Of a stretch of 64,000 bases of DNA, positions 46,107 to 54,347 are shown in pieces. The notes under the pieces were generated by a model. That model saw only the letters and a list, made by a program, of their open reading frames with translations, had not been told where the DNA came from and did no database searches. How positions within the stretch are numbered: the first letter of the stretch is position 1; every line of letters begins with the position of its first letter. The position numbers were made by a program, and so were the translations under genes. The stretch is from Minicystis rosea (GTDB taxonomy: Bacteria; Myxococcota_A; Polyangia; Polyangiales; Polyangiaceae), in assembly GCA_001931535.1 (NCBI GenBank), contig CP016211.1:3686501-3750500 (forward strand), read 5' to 3'.

Positions 46107-47120
46107 ATGGCTCCGCGAGCCGGAGAATCACCGGCCGGCAGCAAGCGCGATGGAGTGGTGCTGCTCGTGAGCGCGCTCGTCGTGCTCGGTGGAGCGGCGG
46201 CAGCGCGCAGCCTTCCGGCCAGCGCTCCGGCGAGCTCCGCGGTCACCACTGGTCCCGGCTTGCCGCCGCCGTTGCCGAGCGGAGCGCCGGTGCGCGGGCT
46301 CGAGGAGCTGCCCACGGACGACGAGCGCGCCGCGGGCTGCCACTTCGCGGATCGAGGCTTCGGTGACTACGGCGGGTGGCGAAAGGTGCCCATGGGGCGC
46401 GCGCTCGTGCCCGTGGGGCACGGCGTGGACGAGAACGGCGGCTTCCGCCTGCTCGTGCATTTCCACGGCGCCGAGCCGGTACGCAAGCAGCTCGCGCCCG
46501 AGGGGCTCGGGCTCGTCATCGCGGCGGTCGATGCGGGCGTCGGATCGCGGGCGTACGAGCGCGTCGTGGCCGAGCCCGACAGCTTCGACAAGATGGTCTC
46601 CGCAATCGAGGCAGAGGTCGCTGCCACGAATGGTCTGCCGAGCGCGCGGGCCCGCGTCATCGTCCTCAGCTCGTGGAGCGCGGGGTACGGCGCGGTCACG
46701 CAGATCCTCGCGCGCCGTACGCCGCGCATCGGCGCCGTCGTGCTGCTCGACTCGCTCTATGCGGGCTACGCCAACGGAGGGCGCACCGTCGAGCACGGGC
46801 AGCTCCCGGCCTTCGTCGAGGCAGCGCGCAATGCGCGCGCGGGCGGCGCCCCCTTCTATCTCACGCACACCGCCATCGCGACACCGGGCTACGCGTCGAC
46901 GGCGGAGGTCGCGTCGTTCCTGCTCGGCGAGCTGGGGGCGACGGCGACGAACATCGAGGACAGCGGAGCCGCCGAGCGCTTTCCGCTCCGGCGTATGTTC
47001 GAAGAAGGCCACCTCTGGATTCGCGGCTACGCCGGCGCGGATCGCGATGCGCACTGCGCGCAGCTCCATCAGCTCGCGACGGTCCTGCGCGATGCGGTGC
47101 TGCCGAGCTTGCACGACTGA
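46107..47120 (+). CDS. Alpha/beta-hydrolase-like exported protein
   Basis: 337 residues with an N-terminal membrane or signal segment (VVLLVSALVVLGGAAAARS). A hydrolase-like core follows: FRLLVHFHGAEPVRKQL, then VIVLSSWSAGYGAVTQIL, where SWSAGYG is a plausible nucleophile elbow, then VVLLDSLYAGYANG and a late His. No exact family is recognised; a polysaccharide or peptide esterase is possible. ATG at 46107 is 4 bases after the kinase stop, so it may be co-transcribed and be related to kinase signalling. Confidence 0.6.
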   Translation: MAPRAGESPAGSKRDGVVLLVSALVVLGGAAAARSLPASAPASSAVTTGPGLPPPLPSGAPVRGLEELPTDDERAAGCHFADRGFGDYGGWRKVPMGRALVPVGHGVDENGGFRLLVHFHGAEPVRKQLAPEGLGLVIAAVDAGVGSRAYERVVAEPDSFDKMVSAIEAEVAATNGLPSARARVIVLSSWSAGYGAVTQILARRTPRIGAVVLLDSLYAGYANGGRTVEHGQLPAFVEAARNARAGGAPFYLTHTAIATPGYASTAEVASFLLGELGATATNIEDSGAAERFPLRRMFEEGHLWIRGYAGADRDAHCAQLHQLATVLRDAVLPSLHD

Positions 47121-47204
47121 CGAGCACGGGCGCGTCCTCGAAACCACGTTCGTCGATCGCCGAGGCTTTCCTTCTCGGCGTGGGGTCGTGCTAACCCTCG
47201 CGCG

Positions 47205-48392
47205 ATGCCTGCGACCGAGCGCCTCTACTACGCTGATTCTCTCCACCTTGCCTTCGAGGCCCGCGTGATCGCGGTGAGCGCGTTCAACGGTGCGCCGAGC
47301 GTGATCCTCGATCGGACTGCGTTCTATCCCGAGGCAGGCGGGCAGATGGCCGATCGCGGCGAGCTCGCAGGACGACGGGTCGTGGACGTGCAGGTCGACG
47401 ATGACGGCGTCGTACATCACATGCTCGAGGGCGGCGCGGCCTTGGCCGTGGGAGACGAGGTGGCGGGCGCGGTGGATCGTGCGCGCCGGCGGGTGCACAT
47501 GGCGCTGCACACGGGGCAGCACATGTTGTCGCGGGCGCTCGCCGATGTCGCGCGCGCGGAGACGGTGTCGTCGCGGCTCGGCGAGACGATCTGCACGATC
47601 GATCTCGATCGCGAAGCCGTCGAGGAGGCGCGCGTCGCCGAGGCCGAGGATCTCGTCAACAGCGTCGTCGACGACGATGTGCTGGTGCGCGCGTTCTTCC
47701 CTTCGGCCGAGGAGCTCGCCGCGCTGCCGCTGCGCCGGGCGCCCAAGGTTACCGAGAACATCCGCGTCGTCGCCGTCGGTGATTTCGACTTCACGCCCTG
47801 CGGTGGGACGCATTGCACGCGGAGCGCGCAGGTCGGGCTCGTGCGCGTCGTCGGGCTCGAGCGCTACAAGGGCAAGGTGCGCTTGAGCTTCTCGGCGGGC
47901 GGTCGCGCGCGCGCCGAGCTGTGGCGCGAGGCCGCCGTGCTGCGCGAGCTCGGCAAGGGGTTCACCTGCGGTCCGCTCGATGTTCCCGTCGCCGTGGCGA
48001 AGCGCGAGCGCGAGCTCGGTGAAGCACGCGAAGCGCTCGGCCGCGTGCGCGGTCGCCTCGCCGATGCATTGGCCACGTCGCTCGCTGCGGAGGCTGCCGC
48101 GACGGGGCGCGCCGTGGCCGTCGTCGAGGATGCCGGCCCCGATCTGCTCCGCGCGCTCGCGACACGCATCACCGAGAATCCCAGCGCGGTCGCGTTTCTC
48201 GCGGGCCGCGGAGAAGGTGGGCTCGCCGTCATGATCGCGCGCGGCGCGGCGTCCACGTTCGATTGCGGAGCGTTCCTCAAGCGCGCGGCCGCGCATGCCG
48301 GCGGGCGCGGCGGCGGTCGCCCGGAGCGCGCGGAAGGTCGCCTTCCCGAGAGTGCGGATTGGGCCGCGCTGGTCTCGAGCTTCGCGACGTGA
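47205..48392 (+). CDS. AlaX-type alanyl-tRNA editing protein with DHHA1-like C-terminus
   Basis: 395 residues. The editing domain has the metal motifs HTGQHMLS and CGGTHC, with FYPEAGGQMADRG as in the AlaRS editing domain and free AlaX proteins; these hydrolyse Ser- or Gly-tRNA(Ala). The C-terminal part, including an Arg/Glu-rich coiled coil and AHAGGRGGGRPERAEG, resembles the DHHA1 domain of alanyl-tRNA synthetase, making it a long AlaX form. No aminoacylation domain is present. TAACCC lies 7 bases before the ATG. Confidence 0.85.
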   Translation: MPATERLYYADSLHLAFEARVIAVSAFNGAPSVILDRTAFYPEAGGQMADRGELAGRRVVDVQVDDDGVVHHMLEGGAALAVGDEVAGAVDRARRRVHMALHTGQHMLSRALADVARAETVSSRLGETICTIDLDREAVEEARVAEAEDLVNSVVDDDVLVRAFFPSAEELAALPLRRAPKVTENIRVVAVGDFDFTPCGGTHCTRSAQVGLVRVVGLERYKGKVRLSFSAGGRARAELWREAAVLRELGKGFTCGPLDVPVAVAKRERELGEAREALGRVRGRLADALATSLAAEAAATGRAVAVVEDAGPDLLRALATRITENPSAVAFLAGRGEGGLAVMIARGAASTFDCGAFLKRAAAHAGGRGGGRPERAEGRLPESADWAALVSSFAT

Positions 48393-48436
48393 AGAGGATC
48401 GGCTGCGCGTCGATCGACGCGTGACGACGCGATTCG

Positions 48437-49909
48437 CTAGCGCTTCGCGGTGGGGCGCGCCTTGGCGACCTCGAGGACGGCGGCGTCGGCGTCCTCCAGC
48501 TTGATGGTCATCTTCGGCGGAGCGAGCTTGCGGCCGAGACGAGCGGCGTCCGAGGCGCGCTTGGCATCCACGGGAGGCTCGACCCACGGCAACGTCGCGC
48601 GACCAACGGGCACGGGCGGCTCGGCCCAGGGCAAGGTGAGGCGATCACTGCCCGGCGCCTCGGCATCGGGCGTGCTCACCAGCTCGACGCGGATCCCTTC
48701 GGGTGACGATGCCGGGCGCTGCCGAGGGCCGCGCTCCAGCTCGATCGCAGCGAGCGACTCGCGACCGAGCGACGCCTCGCCCAACGAGATATCCGGCGAC
48801 GTCGCGCCGCTCTCACGACGAATGGCCGCGAGTGACTCACGACCGAGCGCGGCTTCGCTCACGGTGATGTCCGGTTGCGATCCCGCTGCTCCGCCGCCCT
48901 CGCGACGGATGGCGGCGAGCGACTCACGGCCGAGCGAAGTCTCGCCAATCGCGATGTCCGGCAACGACCCCGTGCGCCCAGCCTCGCGACCAATCGCGGC
49001 CAGCGATGCGCGACCGAGCGACGCTTCACCGATCGAGATCTCCGGTAGCGATCCCGTGTGCCCGGCCTCGCGACCAATCGCGGCCAGCGATGCGCGACCG
49101 AGCGACGCTTCGCCGATCGAGATCTCCGGTAGCGATCCCGTATGCCCGACCTCGCGACCAATCGCCGCGAGCGACGCGCGACCGAGCGATGCTTCGCCGA
49201 TCGAGATTTCCGGTAGCGATCCCGTGTACCCGGCCTCGCGACCAATCGCCGCGAGCGACGCGCGCCCGAGCGGCGCTTCCCCGATCGCGATGTCCGGCAA
49301 GGATCCGGCGAGCCCGATGTCGCGACCGATCGCAGCCAACGATGCGCGACCGAGCGACGCTTCACCCAACGAGATCTCCGGCAACGAAGGACCGCGTGGG
49401 ATTTCGGGGATCAACGATGCGCGCAGGTCGACGAACGGCGGTGATTCGCTGGGCGGTGTGGATGCGTGAGGCGCGCGATCGGAGTGGTAGGGCGAGCCTT
49501 TCGCGGGCTCGACGTCTGCGCCGGCGCGACGGGTGCTCGGTAGGCCGCGCTTCAGAAGCGGCGCGATGGATCGCATGCCGGCTTCGATGGCGGGCGCGAC
49601 GCGAAGCTTGTCCGCCCAGGTCGCCATCACCACGCAAATGATGGCTTGTTCGGCGACCACGCCGAGGTAGACGTCGACCGGCGCCGCGCCGCCGTAGGGC
49701 ACGATCTCCTCACGCGGGACGGTCACCTCGATGACCCGATCGGTGCCGAGCAGCGGGCGTGCGGCGCGCACGAGGCGGGCTCGACCTTCTTCCGGCATGT
49801 CGCGCGGTGCGCGATGGGTCACGAGGCGTCCCTTGCGGGTCAGCACGAAAGCGAAGTCGGCCCCCGACGCCGCGCGTATCTGCTCGACGATCTGCTCCAC
49901 CGTGCGCAC
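48437..49909 (-). CDS. Roadblock/LC7-like domain protein with eight 28-residue repeats
   Basis: 490 residues from GTG 49909. The first 120 residues resemble a Roadblock/LC7 fold: VEQIVEQIRAASGADFAFVLTRKGRLV, then DVYLGVVAEQAIICVVMATW and a final helix. These domains act with small GTPases (as MglB with MglA in polarity). After a Pro/Ser linker come eight copies of a unit like GSLPEISIGEASLGRASLAA, each ending IGREAG or similar. The remainder is Pro-rich with two LPWxEPP motifs. The repeats could be a scaffold binding the same partner many times. TATGCT lies 8 bases before the GTG. A longer reading frame to 50224 is not supported. Confidence 0.65.
   Translation of the reverse strand: MRTVEQIVEQIRAASGADFAFVLTRKGRLVTHRAPRDMPEEGRARLVRAARPLLGTDRVIEVTVPREEIVPYGGAAPVDVYLGVVAEQAIICVVMATWADKLRVAPAIEAGMRSIAPLLKRGLPSTRRAGADVEPAKGSPYHSDRAPHASTPPSESPPFVDLRASLIPEIPRGPSLPEISLGEASLGRASLAAIGRDIGLAGSLPDIAIGEAPLGRASLAAIGREAGYTGSLPEISIGEASLGRASLAAIGREVGHTGSLPEISIGEASLGRASLAAIGREAGHTGSLPEISIGEASLGRASLAAIGREAGRTGSLPDIAIGETSLGRESLAAIRREGGGAAGSQPDITVSEAALGRESLAAIRRESGATSPDISLGEASLGRESLAAIELERGPRQRPASSPEGIRVELVSTPDAEAPGSDRLTLPWAEPPVPVGRATLPWVEPPVDAKRASDAARLGRKLAPPKMTIKLEDADAAVLEVAKARPTAKR
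48723..49394 (-). repeat. Eight 84-bp coding repeats
   Basis: The protein-level period is 28 residues (84 bp) with slight length changes at the ends. The central three or four units are almost identical; the ones nearest the C-terminus (base 48723 side) are the most diverged. Growth from the middle, with decay at the ends, is suggested. Confidence 0.8.
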
Positions 49910-50020
49910 TGCCCAGCAGCATACGCGATCTGCCGCGTCGCACCCCGTTTTCGGAGCGGATATCGACACTCCCCCAGCACCCGGGCTGCCGCCTCGGCGC
50001 GCGGCGCTATACTCGCGGCC

Positions 50021-50749
50021 ATGTTCCGTTCGGACCGCGACGCGCTCGCGGGGCAGGTCGACGACCTGCGCGCTGAAAACGAGCGTCTCCGTTCCCAGAA
50101 CGAGGCGATGCGCGTCGACCTCCTCGCCCACCGGGCCGGCGCCCCGCCGCCGACCCCGACCGATGTCTACAACACCGACGTCGCCCGCCTCAGCCCAGGC
50201 GAGCGTGCCGCCCTGGCAGCACACTCGCTCGAAGCGTTCCCGGTCTGGGCAACCGTGGTTCTACATGTATTCACGCTGGGCTTCGCGTCGCTCGTGCGCT
50301 TCAACCTCCTGCACGATCGGTTGCCCCGCGCACAACACAACGATCCCACCGCCGCCAAAGGGATCGGCTTCAACTTCATTCCGTACTTCAATTTCTACTG
50401 GGTGGTCTTCAACACCATTCGCATCGCCGATCGCATCAACCTTCAATACCGCTTGCGTGGCCGCCCCAACGCGGTGCCGCGCGGGTTCGCGGTGGCGACC
50501 GGCATCTTCAGCGCGATTCCCTATGTGAACCTCTTGGCGGGATCGGTGATGTGGCTGGTGATGGCCATCTACCTCCAACGCGCGGTCAACCAGCTCGCAG
50601 CCGAAGCGAAGGAGCCGGTCGAGGTCGCGCGCGTGGCGGCGACGGGGGCGCGCATTCAAACGACGAACGACGCGCCGGAAACGGATGAGATCACCGCGCT
50701 GGCGGAGGCCGAAGCGGAAGAGGCCGCGGCGACGCGACGACACCTGTAG
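50021..50749 (+). CDS. DUF4234-like membrane protein with N-terminal coiled coil
   Basis: 242 residues. A coiled coil begins the protein (ALAGQVDDLRAENERLRSQNEAMRVDLL); then two or three membrane segments follow in a pattern seen in DUF4234 proteins: VWATVVLHVFTLGFASLVRF, FIPYFNFYWVVFNTIRIADRINLQYRLRG and AIPYVNLLAGSVMWLVMAIYL. The C-terminal tail is Ala/Glu-rich. Function unknown. TATACT ends 7 bases before the ATG. Confidence 0.65.
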   Translation: MFRSDRDALAGQVDDLRAENERLRSQNEAMRVDLLAHRAGAPPPTPTDVYNTDVARLSPGERAALAAHSLEAFPVWATVVLHVFTLGFASLVRFNLLHDRLPRAQHNDPTAAKGIGFNFIPYFNFYWVVFNTIRIADRINLQYRLRGRPNAVPRGFAVATGIFSAIPYVNLLAGSVMWLVMAIYLQRAVNQLAAEAKEPVEVARVAATGARIQTTNDAPETDEITALAEAEAEEAAATRRHL

Positions 50750-50759
50750 CGTTGGGAAA

Positions 50760-50779
50760 GCTCGCTCGGCCGAGCGAGC
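50760..50779. terminator. Perfect 20-bp palindrome between convergent genes
   Basis: GCTCGCTCGGCCGAGCGAGC, fully self-complementary, lies 10 bases after the stop of the DUF4234-like gene, with further short palindromes (CGATCGGCCGATCG) near 50808 before the proS stop. Probably a two-way terminator; no T-tract. Confidence 0.6.
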
Positions 50780-50846
50780 GCGCATGCTACGCCGACGTCG
50801 ATCGGCCGATCGTTGCGAGCGGCCGATCGCGTCTCGAAGCGTTGGC

Positions 50847-52403
50847 TCAGTACGACTTGGCGAACACCACGCGGCGCTCGCTGGGCTTTCCGCAGATGAT
50901 GCAGGTGCCCTTGTCGTTGAGGCTGCTCGCCCAGGGAGCGCCTTCGTAGCCGCCCATCGGGATGCAGCGGATGGTGACCTTGAGCGCTTCCTTCGCGTCG
51001 GTCTCGCACTTGGGATCGCCGCACCAGCCGGAGAGCGCGAAGCCGCCGTGGATCTCGCGCTCGTTCTTGGCGCTGAAGAAGGCCTCGAACTCGGCGCGCG
51101 TGTCGATGGGACGCGCGGAGGCGTCGCGGTAGGCGCGGGCGCGCGCGTAGAGCGACTTCTGCATGTCGTCGAGGATCGCGCTCACGGTGCTCACGAGCTC
51201 GGCGCGCGGCATGGGCTGCTTGTCCTTCGGGCCGCGATCGCGGCGGGCCACCATGACGGTGCCCGAGTCGACGTCGCGCGGGCCGATCTCGATGCGGAGC
51301 GGCACGCCCTTCTTCACCCACTCCCATTGCTTGTCGCCGCCGCGGATGTCGCGGCGATCGATCTCGATCTCCACGTCGCGGCCGCCGAAGCGCTGCGCGC
51401 GGAGCTCCTTGGCGAGCGCGTCGATGTACTCGTCCACCTTCGCGCGCGTGTCGTCGCCGCGGTACACGGGCAGGATGACGGCGTGCGCCGGCGCGAGGCG
51501 CGGGGGCAGGATGAGACCGTCGTCGTCGGAGTGGGTCATCACCAGGCCGCCGACGAGGCGCGTGGACACGCCCCACGAGGTCGTCCACGCGTGCTCACGC
51601 GTCTCTTCCTTCGACTGGAAGACGATGTTGCTGGCCTTGGCGAAGTTCTGCCCGAGGAAGTGGCTCGTGCCTGCTTGCAGCGCCTTCTTGTCCTGCATCA
51701 TCGCTTCGATACAGTACGTGTCGACCGCGCCGGGGAACCGCTCGCTCTCCGTCTTCTTCCCGGAGATCACGGGCATGGCCATGAACTCCTCGGCGAACGT
51801 GGCGTAGACGCCGAGCATCTTCATCGTCTCGTCGACGGCCTCGTCGGAGGTGGCGTGCGCGGTGTGGCCCTCCTGCCAAAGGAACTCGGCCGTGCGCAGG
51901 AAGAGGCGCGTGCGCAGCTCCCAGCGGACGACGTTCGCCCACTGGTTGATGAGCAGCGGCAGATCACGGTAGCTCTGCACCCAGCTCGCGAAGGCGGCGC
52001 CGATGATCGTCTCCGAGGTGGGACGCACGATCAGCGGCTCCTCGAGCTCGGCCTGCGGATCGGGGATGAGACCGCCCTGGGGCCCCGCGACCAAGCGATG
52101 GTGCGTGACGACCGCGCACTCCTTGGCGAACCCTTCGACGTGCTCGGCCTCCTTCTCGAGGAAGCTCTTGGGGATGAACAGCGGGAAGTACGCGTTCTTG
52201 TGGCCGGTGGCCTTGAACATCCGATCGAGCTCGCGCTGGATGTTCTCCCAGATGGCGTAGCCCCACGGCTTGATCACCATGCACCCGCGGACCGGCGAGT
52301 TCTCCGCCAGGTCGCCGGCGCGGACCACCTGCTGGTACCACTCGGCGTAGTCCTCGGTGCGGGTGGGGGTGATCGCAGTCTTCTGGGCTTCGTTCTTGGC
52401 CAC
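50847..52403 (-). CDS. proS: Prolyl-tRNA synthetase, archaeal/eukaryote-like type
   Basis: 518 residues. It has class II motifs: RTEDYAEWYQQVVRAG at the start, VRPTSETIIGAAFASWVQSYRDLPLLINQWANVVRWE (motif 2), the Pro-site TAEFLWQEGHTAHAT, and GGLVMTHSDDDGLILPPRLAP (motif 3). It lacks the bacterial inserted editing domain and ends in CIICGKPSERRVVFAKSY with zinc-type Cys pairs (GWCGDPKC, TCIICG), as in the short archaeal/eukaryotic form. The enzyme charges tRNA(Pro). GTG at 52403 was chosen, with GAGGAGAG upstream; a longer frame has no family similarity. Confidence 0.93.
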   Translation of the reverse strand: MAKNEAQKTAITPTRTEDYAEWYQQVVRAGDLAENSPVRGCMVIKPWGYAIWENIQRELDRMFKATGHKNAYFPLFIPKSFLEKEAEHVEGFAKECAVVTHHRLVAGPQGGLIPDPQAELEEPLIVRPTSETIIGAAFASWVQSYRDLPLLINQWANVVRWELRTRLFLRTAEFLWQEGHTAHATSDEAVDETMKMLGVYATFAEEFMAMPVISGKKTESERFPGAVDTYCIEAMMQDKKALQAGTSHFLGQNFAKASNIVFQSKEETREHAWTTSWGVSTRLVGGLVMTHSDDDGLILPPRLAPAHAVILPVYRGDDTRAKVDEYIDALAKELRAQRFGGRDVEIEIDRRDIRGGDKQWEWVKKGVPLRIEIGPRDVDSGTVMVARRDRGPKDKQPMPRAELVSTVSAILDDMQKSLYARARAYRDASARPIDTRAEFEAFFSAKNEREIHGGFALSGWCGDPKCETDAKEALKVTIRCIPMGGYEGAPWASSLNDKGTCIICGKPSERRVVFAKSY

Positions 52404-52753
52404 GGCAGTCTCTCCTCGGTGTCGGGTCGCGAACCTTAGAGCCTCTGCCGGCGTCCTGCCAAGCGCGGCCGGGTCATTCGCGCCGGGGACGCAAGCCCCA
52501 CCGGCGACGGCGCCGCCCGGCTCGAGCGGCGACGGGCCCGCAAGGCCACGCGCGGCGCGTTCCCGTGCGGCTCCTCGCCGTTCGGCTGTTCGATCGCGGT
52601 TCGCCGCGGGCAGCATCGTCCGCGCTGATCGTGGGACGGAAAGTCGCCGGCGCGCCGCGAGGAGCGAGCGATCGCGACCTCGCGACGCCGCGCGGTCGAC
52701 TCTCTTTCCGCGGTCGTGTTATGAGCGGACACGCCGCGGAGGTTCCTTTGTCC
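52404..52753. other. Divergent intergenic region
   Basis: 350 bases between proS and a lipoprotein gene. Very GC-rich, with short inverted words such as GCCGGCGCGCCGCG, but nothing I can assign. An ATG at 52721 in frame with the lipoprotein is an alternative start for it. Confidence 0.4.
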
Positions 52754-53377
52754 ATGCGCTCGCTGCTCGCCTTCATTGCGCTGCTCTCGGCCTTCTCGTG
52801 CGGTACCCGGACGAGCCTCGACGACGGCGACGACGGCGTGGGCGGCGTGCAAAACGGCGTCGGTGGCGCGACGCAGACGACATCCGTCAGCAGCGGCGGG
52901 CCCTTCACGACGGGCGTGGGCGGCGCGCCCAACACCACCACCGTGGGCAGCGGCACGCCCACCACCACCACGACCGTGAGCAGCGGCGTCGGCGGCGCGC
53001 CGACCACGACCACGACCGTGAGCAGCGGCGTCGGCGGCGCACCGACCACGACCACGACCGTGAGCAGCGGCGTCGGCGGCGCACCGACCACGACCACGAC
53101 CGTGAGCAGCGGCGTCGGCGGCGCGCCCACCACGAGTGTCACCACCGGCGTCGGCGGCGCGCCCACCACGAGCGTCACCACGGGCGTCGGCGGCGCTCCC
53201 AGCACGGGCTGCGCGGACAGCTGCGTCGTCAACGCGGACTGCCAGAAGACCTGCACGCCGCCGGAGCTCGGCGTCTACTGCTGCGATCTGCTGACGAGCG
53301 TGTGCTTCCTGTCCAGCGCGCCGATGTGCCCGAACGTGCCGCCTCCGACGACCTCGTCCGGCGGCCCGGGCTACTGA
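52754..53377 (+). CDS. Thr/Gly-rich repeat lipoprotein
   Basis: 207 residues. The lipobox is LLSAFSCGTR. The centre is built of a 14-residue unit like VSSGVGGAPTTTTT, four near-identical and several diverged copies; such stretches are likely glycosylated or extended stalks. The C-terminal part is a small Cys-rich knob (CADSCVVNADCQKTC, then YCCDLLTSVCFL). A stalked surface lipoprotein of unknown role. Confidence 0.7.
   Translation: MRSLLAFIALLSAFSCGTRTSLDDGDDGVGGVQNGVGGATQTTSVSSGGPFTTGVGGAPNTTTVGSGTPTTTTTVSSGVGGAPTTTTTVSSGVGGAPTTTTTVSSGVGGAPTTTTTVSSGVGGAPTTSVTTGVGGAPTTSVTTGVGGAPSTGCADSCVVNADCQKTCTPPELGVYCCDLLTSVCFLSSAPMCPNVPPPTTSSGGPGY
52976..53143 (+). repeat. 42-bp tandem coding repeat
   Basis: Four units start at 52976, 53018, 53060 and 53102, each beginning GTGAGCAGCGGCGTCGGCGG and followed by ACCACGACC-type Thr codons. 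Differences between units are mainly single silent changes. Shorter, diverged copies flank it. Confidence 0.88.
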
Positions 53378-53456
53378 TCCGAGGTTCGCAGGAGCCTTCG
53401 CTGCGCGTGGCGCCCGCTATCGCTTCGGGGCGCGCTCGTGATAATCGTCGGCCGCT

Positions 53457-54347
53457 TTGTCCTCTGACATTTCTCCTCCTCCCGCGCGCCACCCCAACAA
53501 AGGCACCCTCATCGCCATCGGCGGCGCGGAGGACAAGGCCGGTGACCGCGCGGTGCTCAGCCAAGTCGTGGCCCGCGCCGGTGGCAAGCGCGCGGTGATC
53601 GCGCTCTTCCCCACGGCATCGAGCATCCCCGAAGAGCTCTCCGCGACCTACGAGCAGATCTTCCGCTCCATGGGCGCCGAGGTCCGCACCGTCTGGGTTT
53701 TGGAGCGCTCCGACGCCGAAGATCCTTCACATCTAAAGCTTCTCGAAGGGGCCACCGCCATCTTCTTCACCGGCGGCTCGCAGGGCCGCATCGTCACGCT
53801 CCTGGGCGGCACGCCGCTGGCCCAGGCCATCCGCCGCGCGCACCGCGCGGGCGTGATCGTGGCGGGCACCTCCGCCGGCGCGTCGGTGATCTGTGATCAC
53901 ATGATCGCGCAGGGGAAGAAGGGGTACGCGCCGCGGCGCACGAGCGTCACGCTGGCGCCCGGGCTCGGGCTCACCAAGCGGCTCGTGATCGATCAGCACT
54001 TCGCGCAACGGCACCGCATCGGAAGGCTCTTCGCGGCGGTGGCGCACAACCCGTTCCTCATCGGCGTCGGCATCGACGAGGACACGGCCATCGCCATCGA
54101 GCCCGATCATCGGATCGAGGTCTTCGGCCGCGGGACGGTCACCATCGTCGACGGCGCCAAGATCCTCCACACCGACATTCACGAGACGCCCGACGCGCAG
54201 CCGGCCGCGCTGCTCGGCCTCTCGGTGCACGTGCTCACCCAAGGCTGCGGTTTCCGTGTCGACACACGCACGCCCACGTGGCCGCCGCAGCGGCGCGCCG
54301 CGCCCGAGCCGCCCCCTGCCCCGCCCCGCGCCGAGGAGATCCCGTGA
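53457..54347 (+). CDS. cphB: Cyanophycinase
   Basis: 296 residues. It is a Ser peptidase of family S51: GTLIAIGGAEDKAGD at the N-terminus, FFTGGSQGRIVTLLGGTPL, the nucleophile in GTSAGAS (Ser139), and later RLVIDQHFAQRHRIGRLFAAV. Cyanophycinase cuts cyanophycin, the Asp-Arg storage polymer, into beta-Asp-Arg dipeptides. The TTG start has no good ATG or GTG alternative; a GATAAT-like word lies about 11 bases upstream. It overlaps cphA by 4 bases (GTGA). Confidence 0.92.
   Translation: MSSDISPPPARHPNKGTLIAIGGAEDKAGDRAVLSQVVARAGGKRAVIALFPTASSIPEELSATYEQIFRSMGAEVRTVWVLERSDAEDPSHLKLLEGATAIFFTGGSQGRIVTLLGGTPLAQAIRRAHRAGVIVAGTSAGASVICDHMIAQGKKGYAPRRTSVTLAPGLGLTKRLVIDQHFAQRHRIGRLFAAVAHNPFLIGVGIDEDTAIAIEPDHRIEVFGRGTVTIVDGAKILHTDIHETPDAQPAALLGLSVHVLTQGCGFRVDTRTPTWPPQRRAAPEPPPAPPRAEEIP

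Noticed and set aside
46128..48587. 819-residue minus-strand open frame
   Set aside because: It is antisense to the hydrolase-like and AlaX genes, has the Arg/His-rich composition of a shadow frame, and shows no family motifs.
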